A DNA stretch of 64,000 nucleotides from an uncultured Phascolarctobacterium sp. (GCA_900544885.1 UQWU01000001.1:1-64000), one strand, 5' to 3'. Counted from the stretch's first letter, positions 41,320-49,660 are shown. Notes: a model not told the origin generated them from the sequence alone. Program-made: numbers and translations.

Positions 41320-41868
41320 ATGACTAAAGTATTTATCAATCCCGGACATATGCCGGGAGTAGACCCCGGAGCAGTAAACGAAATCTATGGAGAAACAGAA
41401 GCTGATATTGTTGCAGAAATCGGTGAACTTGTTGCAGAGTATCTGACTAAAGCAGGCTGTGAGTGTCAAGTACTACAATCTGATAATCTTGAAGGTGAAA
41501 GCCCTGAATATCCTAACATCTGTAGAACTGCTAACCAATGGACAGCAGATTTATTTGTCAGCATTCACTGCAATGCTGCTGCTAATGAGCAAGCCAAAGG
41601 TACAGAGGTGTTGATTTACAACAAGTGGAGCAGAGCGGAAGATTTAGCAGAATGCATTCAGAAACAAATCGTTGACAGTCTAGGAACTGTTGACAGAGGC
41701 GTAAAAATAAATCAGCACTTAGCTGTGTTGAGGGAAACTGTTATGCCTGCTGTTTTGGTTGAAGTTGCATTTATCAGCAATGAAGATGATGTTCAGTTAC
41801 TAATCAACAATCAAGATGATATTGCACGAGCAATTGCCCGCGGTGTCACAGACTACCTTTGTAAATAA
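41320..41868 (+). CDS. N-acetylmuramoyl-L-alanine amidase (endolysin)
   Basis: 182 residues of the Amidase_3 (zinc-dependent, family 3) type: VFINPGHMPGVDPGAVN (zinc His), ETEADIVAEIGE (zinc Glu), FVSIHCNAAAN (zinc His) and the catalytic-type VEVAFISNEDD near the C-terminus. It cleaves the amide between MurNAc and L-Ala. The ATG at 41320 is used; there is no wall-binding domain. It completes the holin-endolysin pair. Confidence 0.9.
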   Translation: MTKVFINPGHMPGVDPGAVNEIYGETEADIVAEIGELVAEYLTKAGCECQVLQSDNLEGESPEYPNICRTANQWTADLFVSIHCNAAANEQAKGTEVLIYNKWSRAEDLAECIQKQIVDSLGTVDRGVKINQHLAVLRETVMPAVLVEVAFISNEDDVQLLINNQDDIARAIARGVTDYLCK

Positions 41869-41903
41869 ATTTTCCTTATCGACGCAGAAAGGGGGTGAGC
41901 AGG

Positions 41904-42005
41904 ATGTTTGAGGAATTCAAGAATTTTGTATTGTCCAATGAATTTATCGTAGGCTTGGTAGTCGGTTTTGCACTCGGTGCGTTACATCACTACTTCGGGC
42001 TGTAA
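41904..42005 (+). CDS. Small membrane peptide ending GALHHYFGL
   Basis: 33 residues after GGGGGTGAGCAGG: a polar N-terminus (MFEEFKNFVLSNEF) and a hydrophobic helix (IVGLVVGFALGALHHY). It shares the C-terminal GALHHYxG with the peptide at 40602, and both start in the lysis block. Probably a duplicated small lysis-associated membrane protein. Confidence 0.6.
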   Translation: MFEEFKNFVLSNEFIVGLVVGFALGALHHYFGL

Positions 42006-42023
42006 TGGCAATATAAAATATTT

Positions 42024-42164
42024 ATGCTTGTGATTTTAGCACTTGTTCACAAACGCATAAAAAGCAAGAAGCTGTTTAGTACATCCAATCATAAGCGTAG
42101 GTATGAAAAATTGCTGTACACGGTCCTAAAGCTGTGTGGGACGATTTATTGCTTTTATAAATAA
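42024..42164 (+). CDS. Hypothetical 46-residue basic protein
   Basis: ATG at 42024 gives 46 residues with a short hydrophobic start and a basic middle. There is no visible ribosome site, so this is weak. It ends before a terminator at 42164. Confidence 0.25.
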   Translation: MLVILALVHKRIKSKKLFSTSNHKRRYEKLLYTVLKLCGTIYCFYK

Positions 42165-42201
42165 AATTAGCCGTCTTGTTTTGCAGGACGGCTAATTTTA
42201 A
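42164..42201 (+). terminator. Intrinsic terminator in the lysis block
   Basis: AAATTAGCCGTC pairs with GACGGCTAATTT around TTGTTTTGCAG. Confidence 0.75.
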
Positions 42202-42228
42202 ACATAAGAAAGGGGGAGAGTACAATAG

Positions 42229-42657
42229 ATGATGAAGAAAAAAATACTTGGGTGGTCTATTGCCTTATTGCTGTTGCTGTTAGCATTGCCTTGTACATCT
42301 TTTGCAGGCCAACAGTACACGATAACAGCAGAGGAGCTGACAGCACTCGACAGCAGATTACAACAACAGGAGATACTAATAAACAAATCCAAAGCGGAAT
42401 TAAACAATCTCAAGCAACAGCTGACAACATCACAGCAGAGATTGGCAGAAGCCAAACAGCAATCAGCACAGCTACAGAAACAACTAGACGTGTTGAAGAA
42501 AACCTCTCAAATGCAGCAAGGCTTAATAGAGAGTGCCAATCAATCATTAGCGAGATACGAAGAAGAAATGCAAGCACAGCAGAAAAAAATTAAGCGTGAA
42601 CGCGATACTGCTTATATAATCCTTGCAGGTGTTGTTATGCTAGCTATAAAAAACTAA
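42229..42657 (+). CDS. Spanin-like exported coiled-coil protein (outer frame)
   Basis: 142 residues. Signal peptide or membrane anchor at 5-26 (ILGWSIALLLLLLALPCTSFA), then a long Gln-rich coiled coil (TAEELTALDSRLQQQEIL.. to residue ~120), and a C-terminal hydrophobic helix (AYIILAGVVMLAI). AGGGGGAG lies 11 bp upstream. It fully encloses another ORF (42252-42593) in a second frame, also a membrane-anchored coiled coil. In a diderm host these could be the two spanin subunits. The call rests on topology and context. Confidence 0.55.
   Translation: MMKKKILGWSIALLLLLLALPCTSFAGQQYTITAEELTALDSRLQQQEILINKSKAELNNLKQQLTTSQQRLAEAKQQSAQLQKQLDVLKKTSQMQQGLIESANQSLARYEEEMQAQQKKIKRERDTAYIILAGVVMLAIKN
42252..42593 (+). 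CDS. Nested spanin-like membrane protein (inner frame)
   Basis: 113 residues from GTG 42252, entirely inside 42229-42657 in the +2 frame. An N-terminal membrane helix (YCLIAVAVSIALYIFC) is followed by a polar coiled coil (TNKQIQSGIKQSQATADNITAEIGRSQ ... RVEENLSNAARLN) as in inner-membrane spanins. The frame stays open upstream to an ATA at 42225, 7 bp past AGGGGGAG, giving IDDEEKNTWVVYC, which looks like a native N-terminus. Complete nesting of spanin genes is known for Rz/Rz1. Confidence 0.5.
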   Translation: MVYCLIAVAVSIALYIFCRPTVHDNSRGADSTRQQITTTGDTNKQIQSGIKQSQATADNITAEIGRSQTAISTATETTRRVEENLSNAARLNRECQSIISEIRRRNASTAEKN

Positions 42658-43106
42658 ATTTCTATTGCGTCCTCGATATATATTTTTAACGCAGCGGCAA
42701 ATGCAGGCGGTGACCCGTTTTGGTGTCGCCTGCCCTCGACGTAATCTCTGATTGTCCTAGCGGATACTCCTATGATTTTTGACACATCAGGCCATTCATG
42801 CACATTTATGGCTTTAGCTTTATAAAACCGTTCTCTTAGTGTCGTTTCAGGCATTGCGTCCACCGCTAACAGCTCGCGGGGAGTAATACCTAGGACGTTT
42901 GCTAGGTTTATGGCGTTAGCACGTCTTAAGCCAAACTTACCACGCTCGATTTTAGCTATTGCGTCGCGGGACAGCCCCGCAAGCGTAGCGAGTGCGGTAA
43001 TACTCAAATGCATACGCAGCCGATGGTATCGCAGGGATTCCGCTACTGTCTTCGGCGTTGGCGGTTGCGTTCCGCAAGCGTGTCCCTGCGGATATTTGCT
43101 CGACAA
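42654..43106 (-). CDS. XRE-family regulator at the prophage right end
   Basis: Up to 150 residues. HTH region about residues 25-75 (LRYHRLRMHLSITALATLAGLSRDAIAKIERGKFG), a conserved ITPRELL, and a second HTH-like part near 110-140 (DVSKIIGVSARTIRDYVEGRRHQNGS). The frame has only a TTG start (43106), which falls inside the comM-like attachment segment, so the first ~12 residues are probably foreign and the native start may have been replaced on integration. It overlaps the spanin gene stop by 4 bp, convergently. Confidence 0.65.
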   Translation of the reverse strand: MSSKYPQGHACGTQPPTPKTVAESLRYHRLRMHLSITALATLAGLSRDAIAKIERGKFGLRRANAINLANVLGITPRELLAVDAMPETTLRERFYKAKAINVHEWPDVSKIIGVSARTIRDYVEGRRHQNGSPPAFAAALKIYIEDAIEI

Positions 43107-43145
43107 ATCACATAAATGTTGCTATACCTCTTCTAAGATAGAAGG
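43079..43145 (+). other. Putative prophage attachment site in comM sequence
   Basis: 43079-43123 is identical over 45 bp to 47394-47438 (opposite strand) in the comM remnant, and about 20 further bases match imperfectly. In comM the segment encodes CPCGYLLDKSHKC. The match begins where phage-like sequence ends and the XRE gene start is disrupted, so it marks the prophage-host junction. The other junction lies left of the window. Confidence 0.65.
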
Positions 43146-43249
43146 TGTAAGGTATAAGGTATAAGCAAAAATTTTCTTGATTTAACTGGAGTATATTTTT
43201 CTTGTGGTGATAATGATTCGTTGCTTAATAGCAGACCTTTTTAGTATAA

Positions 43250-43300
43250 ACAAAAAGCTTGTCATTGTACTTTAAAAGTACGCCGACAAGCTTCTTTTTA
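43250..43300 (-). terminator. Terminator of the M16 peptidase gene
   Basis: AAGCTTGTC (43255-43263) pairs with GACAAGCTT (43284-43292), with an inner GTAC stem; on the minus strand it is followed by TTTTTG. It stands 56 bp past the peptidase stop. The rest of 43146-43355 shows nothing else. Confidence 0.75.
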
Positions 43301-43355
43301 TTTCAGTAGCTCATATTTTATTGTTTTAGTGCTACAAGTAGCAATATTAGGTAGC

Positions 43356-46277
43356 TTATGCCGGGAAAATATTATTGAAAGCTTCTTTATTAGCTTCAAT
43401 AGGTTGTTTACCACCGACAACGCAGAGATAACCATCACTAAGCATGTCCTCTACTACTTTGCCTAAAGCTTGCAAATCAGCATTAGTTACATCAAGAACT
43501 TCGTTGCGGATTTGTTGACGGGTAGCATCGGATAATGCTTTGATATATTGCAGTGCGGCCTGATCTAAACGCATAGAGTTAGTTAACGGAGTATCCATAC
43601 CGCTAATAGTGCCGATAACATATTTGTCTAATTCGCGAGCAGTAAATTCTACAGTTTTCAGCCATGCCGGCAAATCACGATATGCTTCTAAGCTTTTAGC
43701 CAATTGCGGATCTCTATAGGAAGCAAAAACACCTAGACCATTGAGCTCAAAGCGTGCGGTTGCACCATAAGCACCACCTTGAATACGGATTTTAGTCCAC
43801 AGATATTCATAACGCAGAATAGTTTCCAGAACACGCATTGCACCAGTAAATTTATGACCGTGCTTAGCAAAATTACCACCGGCTGCTACATATTGTACTT
43901 TACCTGCAGTAGTAATACCTTCATTAGTACTGCTTACGGGTAAAGATTGAGGATGTTCAGCAATTTCTACGGTAGGAAGCTGAGCCGCAAAAGCTTCACA
44001 TTGAGCTTGCACAGTATTCTTATCTTCTTGGTCACAAGAATAAACAAGAGTATAAGCATTGCAGTTGAAGATTAATTTCAACATATCCTGCATTTCTTGC
44101 AGTACAACATTGCCCTCTTGAGCAAAGTTATCATTAAGTTTTTTCAGGAATTGGTAATAACTGAATTGACCTTGCTCATTAGCACGTGCACCTGCAGCAC
44201 AGTAGGAGTACAGACGGGAGATAGCGATGTTCTGACCTTTATTGAAGAATTCGTTATCCCATTCGGTTTTCAGCTCGGCAACTAATTCTTGGAAGCGGTT
44301 CACATCATCCAGCTTGCTTTCTACAGCTACCGCTTTTAAAATATCGAACATATGTCCAAGATTTTCTAACAAGGCCTTACCTTTAACAGAGAAGTACATT
44401 TTATAAACGTCAGCGTCTGCTACTTCAGATAAAGCACGAACGTTCAAAGCCATACCACCGGTGTACATAATGCTGTTGGTGGCAATTTCTTCATAAGTAT
44501 AACGTTCAGTATTAAATTTACCCAGTAAATCGGCCAATAAATAGCAAATATGCAGCTTATCAGAAGGTACATTACTGATATCAAAATACCAGTTAGTGTA
44601 AACAATTTTATTAGTTACAGCAGGTACATAAACAAGATTATTATGCTCTTTCTGCTCTACCTCGCGTGTAATATGCTCTACTTCACGGCGGATATCACTG
44701 CGTTTTAACAGAGGAATAGAAGCACGGGCTTCTTCACTATCCGGTTCAGCCTGACGGCGATGCAGCTCTTTACATTCTTCAATATAAGTATTGATTTCTT
44801 CCGCAGACATAGATTCTTTCAAAGCCTGCATTTTCGCTGCCGCTACTGCCTGATCTGCTTCTTCCTTACCAGGCTGAGGCAGTAAAGTAACAATAACTTT
44901 ATGGGTATTATCTAACAAATAATTTTCAATCAAGCCTTCAAAATAATGGTTATTTAAGCCTGCACGCATGGTTGCTAAAGCTTCTTTGTAGCGCAAGCCA
45001 TCAATCGGATTACCGCCATAGAGCCAGTTTTCCATAATACCAATACCATAAATCAATCCTTTCGGATATGGACCGAAGTCAGATTCACGTAACTTAAATT
45101 CTAAAGAATTCAGTGCTGCTTCCAGTAATTTCTTGTCGATACCGTTAATAGTTAAATCTTGCAAAGTTTTATAAATAACACTAACAAATTTATCGCGTAA
45201 GTTTTTTTCACTGCCGGAAGCACGTATGCAGAAAATCGGTTGTAACATACTACCTGTATAACTACCGCTGATGTTTTGGCCTACACCTGCCTGCAATAAA
45301 GCACGACGCAGCGGAGAAGATTCACTTTCCAGCAGCACTCCCTCTAACAGACGCAGAGACATGCTAGTTAAAATATCAGTAGCTTTACCGGTAACAATGG
45401 ATAATTCATGATATGTTTTCGCAGTGCAATCTTCACCTGCATCAATCGGATAATAGGCTTCGACTTCCGCAGTACGTTCCAAAGGTGCTTGTTCGGCAAT
45501 TTCAGAATTAACAGCATTAGTTTTAGTGAAATTACTCAGATATTCATCATCTAAATATGCTAAGGTTTCATCAATATCCATATCACCATAAATATAGATA
45601 AAGGAGTTTTCCGGACTGTAATAAGTCTTATGGAACTCTTCAAATTTCTCTTGAGTCAGCTGAGGAATCGCATCAGGATAACCGCCAGACTCAAAGCGGT
45701 AGCAAGTATCAGGGAACAACGCCTTCATAGCCTCATTTTCCAAGAAAGCGTCAGCAGAAGAATAAACGCCTTTCATTTCGTTATACACAACGCCGTTATA
45801 AGACAAGTCACCCTCAGGACTTTCGATATTATAGTGCCAACCCTCTTGGCGCAAAGTGTATTTGTTTTCATAAATTAAAGGATAGAACACTGCATCCAAA
45901 TAAACATCCATCAGATTATGGAAATCCTTAGCATTACGACTAGCAACAGGATACATAGTTTTATCCGGATAAGTCATAGCATTGAGAAAAGTGTTCAAAG
46001 AACCTTTGACTAAATCTACAAAGGGCTCCTTCAAATGATATTTACGGGAGCCGCATAAAGAAGAATGCTCTAAGATATGCGGTACACCGGTATCATCAGC
46101 AGGCGGAGTTCTAAAGGAAATAGAAAACACCTTATTATCATCGTCATTAGCTAGATAGAAAAGACGAGCACCGCTTTGAACGTGTTCCATAATATAGGCA
46201 TCAGAATGTACTTCATCAACAAAAGCATGCTCTAACACTTTAAAACCATGGTAAATTTTATTTATTTCTAAGTTCAT
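43356..46277 (-). CDS. M16C metallopeptidase (PreP/Cym1-like presequence protease family)
   Basis: 973 residues from ATG 46277, which follows ATGGGGGAT; an 18-base upstream TTG lacks a site. The inverted zinc motif HILEH lies at 67-71 with the downstream glutamate region (ENEAMKALFPDTCYRFESGG). Three further M16 repeats fill the rest, as in pitrilysin-type PreP/falcilysin relatives of bacteria (~970 aa). It likely degrades small peptides. A host gene; divergent from the small Arc gene. Confidence 0.92.
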   Translation of the reverse strand: MNLEINKIYHGFKVLEHAFVDEVHSDAYIMEHVQSGARLFYLANDDDNKVFSISFRTPPADDTGVPHILEHSSLCGSRKYHLKEPFVDLVKGSLNTFLNAMTYPDKTMYPVASRNAKDFHNLMDVYLDAVFYPLIYENKYTLRQEGWHYNIESPEGDLSYNGVVYNEMKGVYSSADAFLENEAMKALFPDTCYRFESGGYPDAIPQLTQEKFEEFHKTYYSPENSFIYIYGDMDIDETLAYLDDEYLSNFTKTNAVNSEIAEQAPLERTAEVEAYYPIDAGEDCTAKTYHELSIVTGKATDILTSMSLRLLEGVLLESESSPLRRALLQAGVGQNISGSYTGSMLQPIFCIRASGSEKNLRDKFVSVIYKTLQDLTINGIDKKLLEAALNSLEFKLRESDFGPYPKGLIYGIGIMENWLYGGNPIDGLRYKEALATMRAGLNNHYFEGLIENYLLDNTHKVIVTLLPQPGKEEADQAVAAAKMQALKESMSAEEINTYIEECKELHRRQAEPDSEEARASIPLLKRSDIRREVEHITREVEQKEHNNLVYVPAVTNKIVYTNWYFDISNVPSDKLHICYLLADLLGKFNTERYTYEEIATNSIMYTGGMALNVRALSEVADADVYKMYFSVKGKALLENLGHMFDILKAVAVESKLDDVNRFQELVAELKTEWDNEFFNKGQNIAISRLYSYCAAGARANEQGQFSYYQFLKKLNDNFAQEGNVVLQEMQDMLKLIFNCNAYTLVYSCDQEDKNTVQAQCEAFAAQLPTVEIAEHPQSLPVSSTNEGITTAGKVQYVAAGGNFAKHGHKFTGAMRVLETILRYEYLWTKIRIQGGAYGATARFELNGLGVFASYRDPQLAKSLEAYRDLPAWLKTVEFTARELDKYVIGTISGMDTPLTNSMRLDQAALQYIKALSDATRQQIRNEVLDVTNADLQALGKVVEDMLSDGYLCVVGGKQPIEANKEAFNNIFPA

Positions 46278-46315
46278 AATATCCCCCATTCTCAATTTGA
46301 TTTAATGTATTTTAG

Positions 46316-46335
46316 CAGCTGTACTGTGACAGCTG
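46316..46335. repeat. Inverted repeat in the M16 leader
   Basis: CAGCTGT-N6-ACAGCTG, about 40 bp upstream of the M16 ATG and within its presumed leader. An extended -10 reading leftward (TGGTATAAT) lies at about 46358-46366. Operator or mRNA hairpin. Confidence 0.4.
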
Positions 46336-46404
46336 TTCTTCCAAACGTATTAATATTCATTATACCATATTCACAAAATAAATTCCTAAAAACTCTGTGA
46401 ATAC

Positions 46405-46433
46405 TTGCTTTACTCCTCTAAGCATCTTATAAT
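46405..46433 (+). promoter_or_regulatory. Promoter of the Arc-like gene
   Basis: TTGCTT (46405-46410), 17-bp spacer, TATAAT (46428-46433), 30 bp upstream of the ATG. Confidence 0.65.
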
Positions 46434-46462
46434 TAAATTATCTGATTTGTGGAGGTATCATA

Positions 46463-46708
46463 ATGGAAGAATCTCGTTTTACCCTGCGTATACACCCGAT
46501 TATCATGAACAAGATAAAAAATATTGCAAAAAATAATGGTCGTTCCGTTAATAAGGAAATCGAACAGATTCTCAAATGGGTTGTGGATGACTATGAACGC
46601 AAATACGGACGCATAACTTTAACTAATGAAGAAATGCCGAAAAGTACAGCAATAATTGAACCTTTACCAGAGGAAAAGATGGAAAGGCTGTTTAAATTAG
46701 AAAAATAA
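46463..46708 (+). CDS. Arc-family DNA-binding protein
   Basis: 81 residues. Residues 4-50 show an Arc-like RHH (RFTLRIHPIIMNKIKNIAKNN .. VNKEIEQILKWVVDDYE); the C-terminal 30 are acidic. GTGGAGGTATC precedes the ATG. It has its own promoter and terminator and is similar to the prophage Arc-like protein at 2999-3181. Its target is unknown; the adjacent M16 gene is one candidate. Confidence 0.78.
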   Translation: MEESRFTLRIHPIIMNKIKNIAKNNGRSVNKEIEQILKWVVDDYERKYGRITLTNEEMPKSTAIIEPLPEEKMERLFKLEK

Positions 46709-46740
46709 AATTAGCTTAATACTCACATTGTGCTTAGACA

Positions 46741-46780
46741 AAATACGCAACAGGATTTACCTGCTGCGTATTTTTTTCCT
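46741..46780 (+). terminator. Terminator after the Arc-like gene
   Basis: AAATACGCAACAGG pairs with CCTGCTGCGTATTT (one mismatch) and is followed by TTTTTTT. From 46781 to 46965 no gene is seen. Confidence 0.75.
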
Positions 46781-46965
46781 AGTTCTTCATTTCTCAGCCT
46801 TCTCGCTAGGCTCGAAACTAATCCACTTAAAAGAAATACTGTGAATTAGTACTTGACTTACTCGTAACGTCCTTACCTCTTATTATAGGGAGCAGTCGTA
46901 ACTTTCAACTCTAAACTTCTCTAGTACTTCTCTTGCCGAACTTGTAAAGCAGAGAAAAGAGTTTT

Positions 46966-47640
46966 TCACTGTTTAATACTCGTCCTAAGCTGAATAGCTT
47001 CTGCTAAATGATTGCTTTCGACATTCTTACTATGTGCTAAATCGGCAATGGTACGTGCTACCTTTAAAATACGGTCATGGCTGCGAGCGCTAAGGTGCAG
47101 AGCAGTAAAATACCGTTCCATTAAGGCTTGTGCAGTATTATCTAATTGACAGAACTCTACTACTTCCTTACGTCCCATTTGTGCATTACAGTGAATACCT
47201 CTATCTTGAAAACGTGTACGTTGAATATCACGGGCAGCTACAACTCGTGTACGGATGTCGGCCGAGCATTCTCCTCCTGACTTATCCTTTAAATCGTTAA
47301 AATCAACGCTAGTAAGATTAATCTGCATATCAATGCGATCCAATAAAGGACCGGAAAGCTTACGCTTATAATGTTCTATTTCAGAAGATGTACAGCAACA
47401 TTTATGTGATTTGTCGAGCAAATATCCGCAGGGACACGGGTTTACTGCTGCTAATAAGCAAAAGGAAGAAAGAAAAGTCATTAATGCCCATACGGAGCGA
47501 TTAACTGCTTTATCGTTTAATAATGCACACAGCATTTTTATGTTGTTAGTTAAAATTTCGATATTTCATCTAAAAGAATACACCAGAAGTAATAGTGGGC
47601 TTTGTCTTGATAAATTACGCAGATTAACATCTTCTGGTAA
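46966..47640 (-). pseudogene. comM: Decayed comM (YifB/Mg-chelatase-like competence ATPase)
   Basis: An intact C-terminal part encodes AAVNPCPCGYLLDKSHKC, RKLSGPLLDRIDMQI, and HLSARSHDRILKVARTIADLA, which are ComM/YifB landmarks (~ last 180 residues). Upstream homologous pieces (ILLDEISKF, MLCALLNDKAV) are split by stops and shifts, and the first half of the gene (Lon-like domain and Walker A) is missing. ComM is an AAA+ helicase for integrating transformed DNA. The intact CPCGY region is the likely attB core for the prophage. Confidence 0.75.
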
Positions 47641-47665
47641 ATGCAAGATGTATGTTTATATATAA

Positions 47666-47716
47666 CAAAAATGCACTCCTAGCATCTTCATTATACTAAG
47701 AGCGCATTATTTTTGC
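47666..47716 (-). terminator. Terminator after the macrodomain gene
   Basis: On the minus strand AATGCGCTC and GAGTGCATT-like arms (imperfect) are followed by TTTTTG. It lies 9 bp beyond the macrodomain stop codon. Confidence 0.55.
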
Positions 47717-47724
47717 GTTTTATA

Positions 47725-48663
47725 TCATTGTGCTGTATTTGCTTCGTTAACTAGTTTTTGGTAAGCTGCTAAATTTTGTGCATCAAAACAGGTCAGGATA
47801 ACTTCCATACCGTAATCAGCATGTTCATTCAACCATGCGTTGGTGGTTAATAAGGCAATACGTGCTGCTTCTTGGATGGGGTATTTGTATACACCTGTAG
47901 AAATAGCAGGGAAGGCAATAGTGTGTAGATGATGTTTTTGTGCTAAATCGAGGGAATTACGGTAGCAGGCAGCTAAAGCTTCGGCCTCACCGTCCTTGCC
48001 TTCATAAATAGGGCCGACAGTGTGAATAACAAAACCTGCTTTTAAATCATAGGCGAAAGTAATTTTAGCTTCACCGGTTTCGCAGCCACCCAAATCCTGG
48101 CATTCAGCTAAAAGCTGATGACCTGCTGCTTTGTGGATAGCTCCATCTACACCACCACCGCCGAGTAAAGTTTTATTAGCAGCATTGACGATTGCATCAC
48201 AGTCCAATGTAGTAATATCGCCTTGCCAAATGGAAATTTTGTTTTCTAAAGGATTGTTATTAGCTTCTGCTAATAAACCTTGCATCATTTGTTTTTGCAG
48301 GGTAAAAGGAGTGGGCGAGGTGGGATTAAAGATAATTCCGTCGATATCATCCATCAACATAACTGCATTAAAGTAATTAAGCAGCGGACGGGTGATTGTA
48401 GGGCAAGATTTACCTTGAGCATAAGCGTCCAGGCTAGAAAATGCAGTTACATAATCTAAGCCTGCTTCGGTAGTTTGGGTAACTAGCATAATTGGGCCAT
48501 CTTGAACGTTATCCATGGGTGCAATGGGAATAATGACCTCTTGTTTTTCTAAAAGCATAATCGTTAATGCACGCAGTAATTTGATTAAATTGTTGCCGGT
48601 TTGCTTTTCTGCATAGCCTTGCAGAGCGTCAGCGACGATATCCATAGATGGGTGTAAACTCAT
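47725..48663 (-). CDS. SseB-like / macrodomain fusion protein
   Basis: 312 residues from ATG 48663, with AAGGAG 8 bp upstream; two earlier ATG codons fall in or before that site. The N-terminal ~140 resemble SseB (enhanced serine sensitivity) domains. Residues ~148-310 are a macrodomain of the YmdB type: KISIWQGDITTLDCDAIVNAANKTLLGGGGVDGAIH, CETGEAKITFAYDL and PAISTGVYKYPI. Such domains hydrolyse O-acetyl-ADP-ribose or ADP-ribosyl esters. The fusion recurs in Firmicutes; its role is unknown. Confidence 0.85.
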   Translation of the reverse strand: MSLHPSMDIVADALQGYAEKQTGNNLIKLLRALTIMLLEKQEVIIPIAPMDNVQDGPIMLVTQTTEAGLDYVTAFSSLDAYAQGKSCPTITRPLLNYFNAVMLMDDIDGIIFNPTSPTPFTLQKQMMQGLLAEANNNPLENKISIWQGDITTLDCDAIVNAANKTLLGGGGVDGAIHKAAGHQLLAECQDLGGCETGEAKITFAYDLKAGFVIHTVGPIYEGKDGEAEALAACYRNSLDLAQKHHLHTIAFPAISTGVYKYPIQEAARIALLTTNAWLNEHADYGMEVILTCFDAQNLAAYQKLVNEANTAQ

Positions 48664-48721
48664 ATTGAGCATCTCCTTCATATTTATCTAAAGCAATATT
48701 GTATTATTTTTTATTATATAG

Positions 48722-48752
48722 CAAAAAAACAGCTCTGAAAAGAGCTGCTTAT
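48722..48752 (-). terminator. Terminator of lexA
   Basis: On the minus strand AGCAGCTCTTTTCAGAGCTGTTTTTTT: a 6-8 bp stem followed by seven T. Confidence 0.75.
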
Positions 48753-48802
48753 GCGTTTAGATATGTATTTTACTGCTATTTTACAATAGGTTAAAGCAAA
48801 AA

Positions 48803-49468
48803 TTACAGCATACGGAAGACTGCAATAACTTTACCCATTACACGGATGTTATCGGTACCAACAATAGGTTCGTACTTATCGTTTTCTGGTTGCAGACGTA
48901 CGCAACGCAGTTCGCGGAAATAACGTTTTACTGTTGTTGTTTCGTCGTCGATCAAGGCAACAACAATATCGCCGTTATTAGCAAAATTTTGTTTACGCGC
49001 GATAATATAGTCGTGGTCTAAAATACCGGCATTAATCATGCTATCACCACTAACGGACAACATAAATACATCATCATCGCAACCAATTAAATCGCGGGGG
49101 ATGGGATATGTTTCTTCGATATTTTCGACAGCCAGTACCGGCACACCGGCAGTAACCTTGCCGACCAGCGGTACGGGAACCATCAATTTATTTCTCCAGG
49201 CATCATTTTCGCTCATCAGCTCCAAAGCACGCGGTTTAGCTGCATCACGTTGAATGAAACCATATTCCTGTAATCTTTTCAGATGGTTATGTACGCTTGC
49301 ACTAGAAGATAAGCCGACAGCTGCACCAATTTCACGTACAGCAGGCGGATAACCTTTTTGATTAATAAATTCGCGAACGAAATTTAAAATATGACGTTGA
49401 CGTTCTGACAGCATCTCTTCAGTATAATTACCGTCAAAATCTGGCGGAAGCGCTTTTCTTCTACCCAT
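48803..49468 (-). CDS. lexA: LexA SOS repressor
   Basis: 221 residues from ATG 49468 (GGAGGG upstream). N-terminal winged HTH (SERQRHILNFVREFINQKGYPPAVREIGAAVGLSS). Autocleavage site A-G at 107-108 (KVTAGVP); catalytic Ser143 (SVSGDSM) and Lys181 (TTTVKRYF). RecA-stimulated self-cleavage derepresses DNA repair genes, and such SOS signals could also induce the prophage. Confidence 0.95.
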   Translation of the reverse strand: MGRRKALPPDFDGNYTEEMLSERQRHILNFVREFINQKGYPPAVREIGAAVGLSSSASVHNHLKRLQEYGFIQRDAAKPRALELMSENDAWRNKLMVPVPLVGKVTAGVPVLAVENIEETYPIPRDLIGCDDDVFMLSVSGDSMINAGILDHDYIIARKQNFANNGDIVVALIDDETTTVKRYFRELRCVRLQPENDKYEPIVGTDNIRVMGKVIAVFRML

Positions 49469-49509
49469 ATTAAACCCTCCAATCATGGATTTATGTACAC
49501 TTTAATTCC

Positions 49510-49538
49510 ATTATAACAGATAAATTTCCTAGCGTCAA
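49510..49538 (-). promoter_or_regulatory. lexA promoter
   Basis: Leftward TTGACG (49538-49533), 17-bp spacer, TATAAT (49515-49510). No clear Firmicutes SOS box (GAAC-N4-GTTC) was seen in it. Confidence 0.7.
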
Positions 49539-49660
49539 ACAATAGTACGGAGAAACGAAAAACAGCGTAGAAATAATATTTATTTTCTATTAACAATATA
49601 GTCTTAACTTCATTTTTATCAATTTACTGAACATTATTGTATAGCTTGTTCGATAGTTAT

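Noticed and set aside
42229..42657. Treating only one of the nested ORFs as real
   Set aside because: Both frames show a membrane segment plus coiled coil; neither can be dismissed, so both are listed.
47411..47665. Plus-strand ORF opposite comM beginning MSSKYPQGH
   Set aside because: Antisense of the comM att region; the same segment supplies the doubtful TTG start of the XRE gene.
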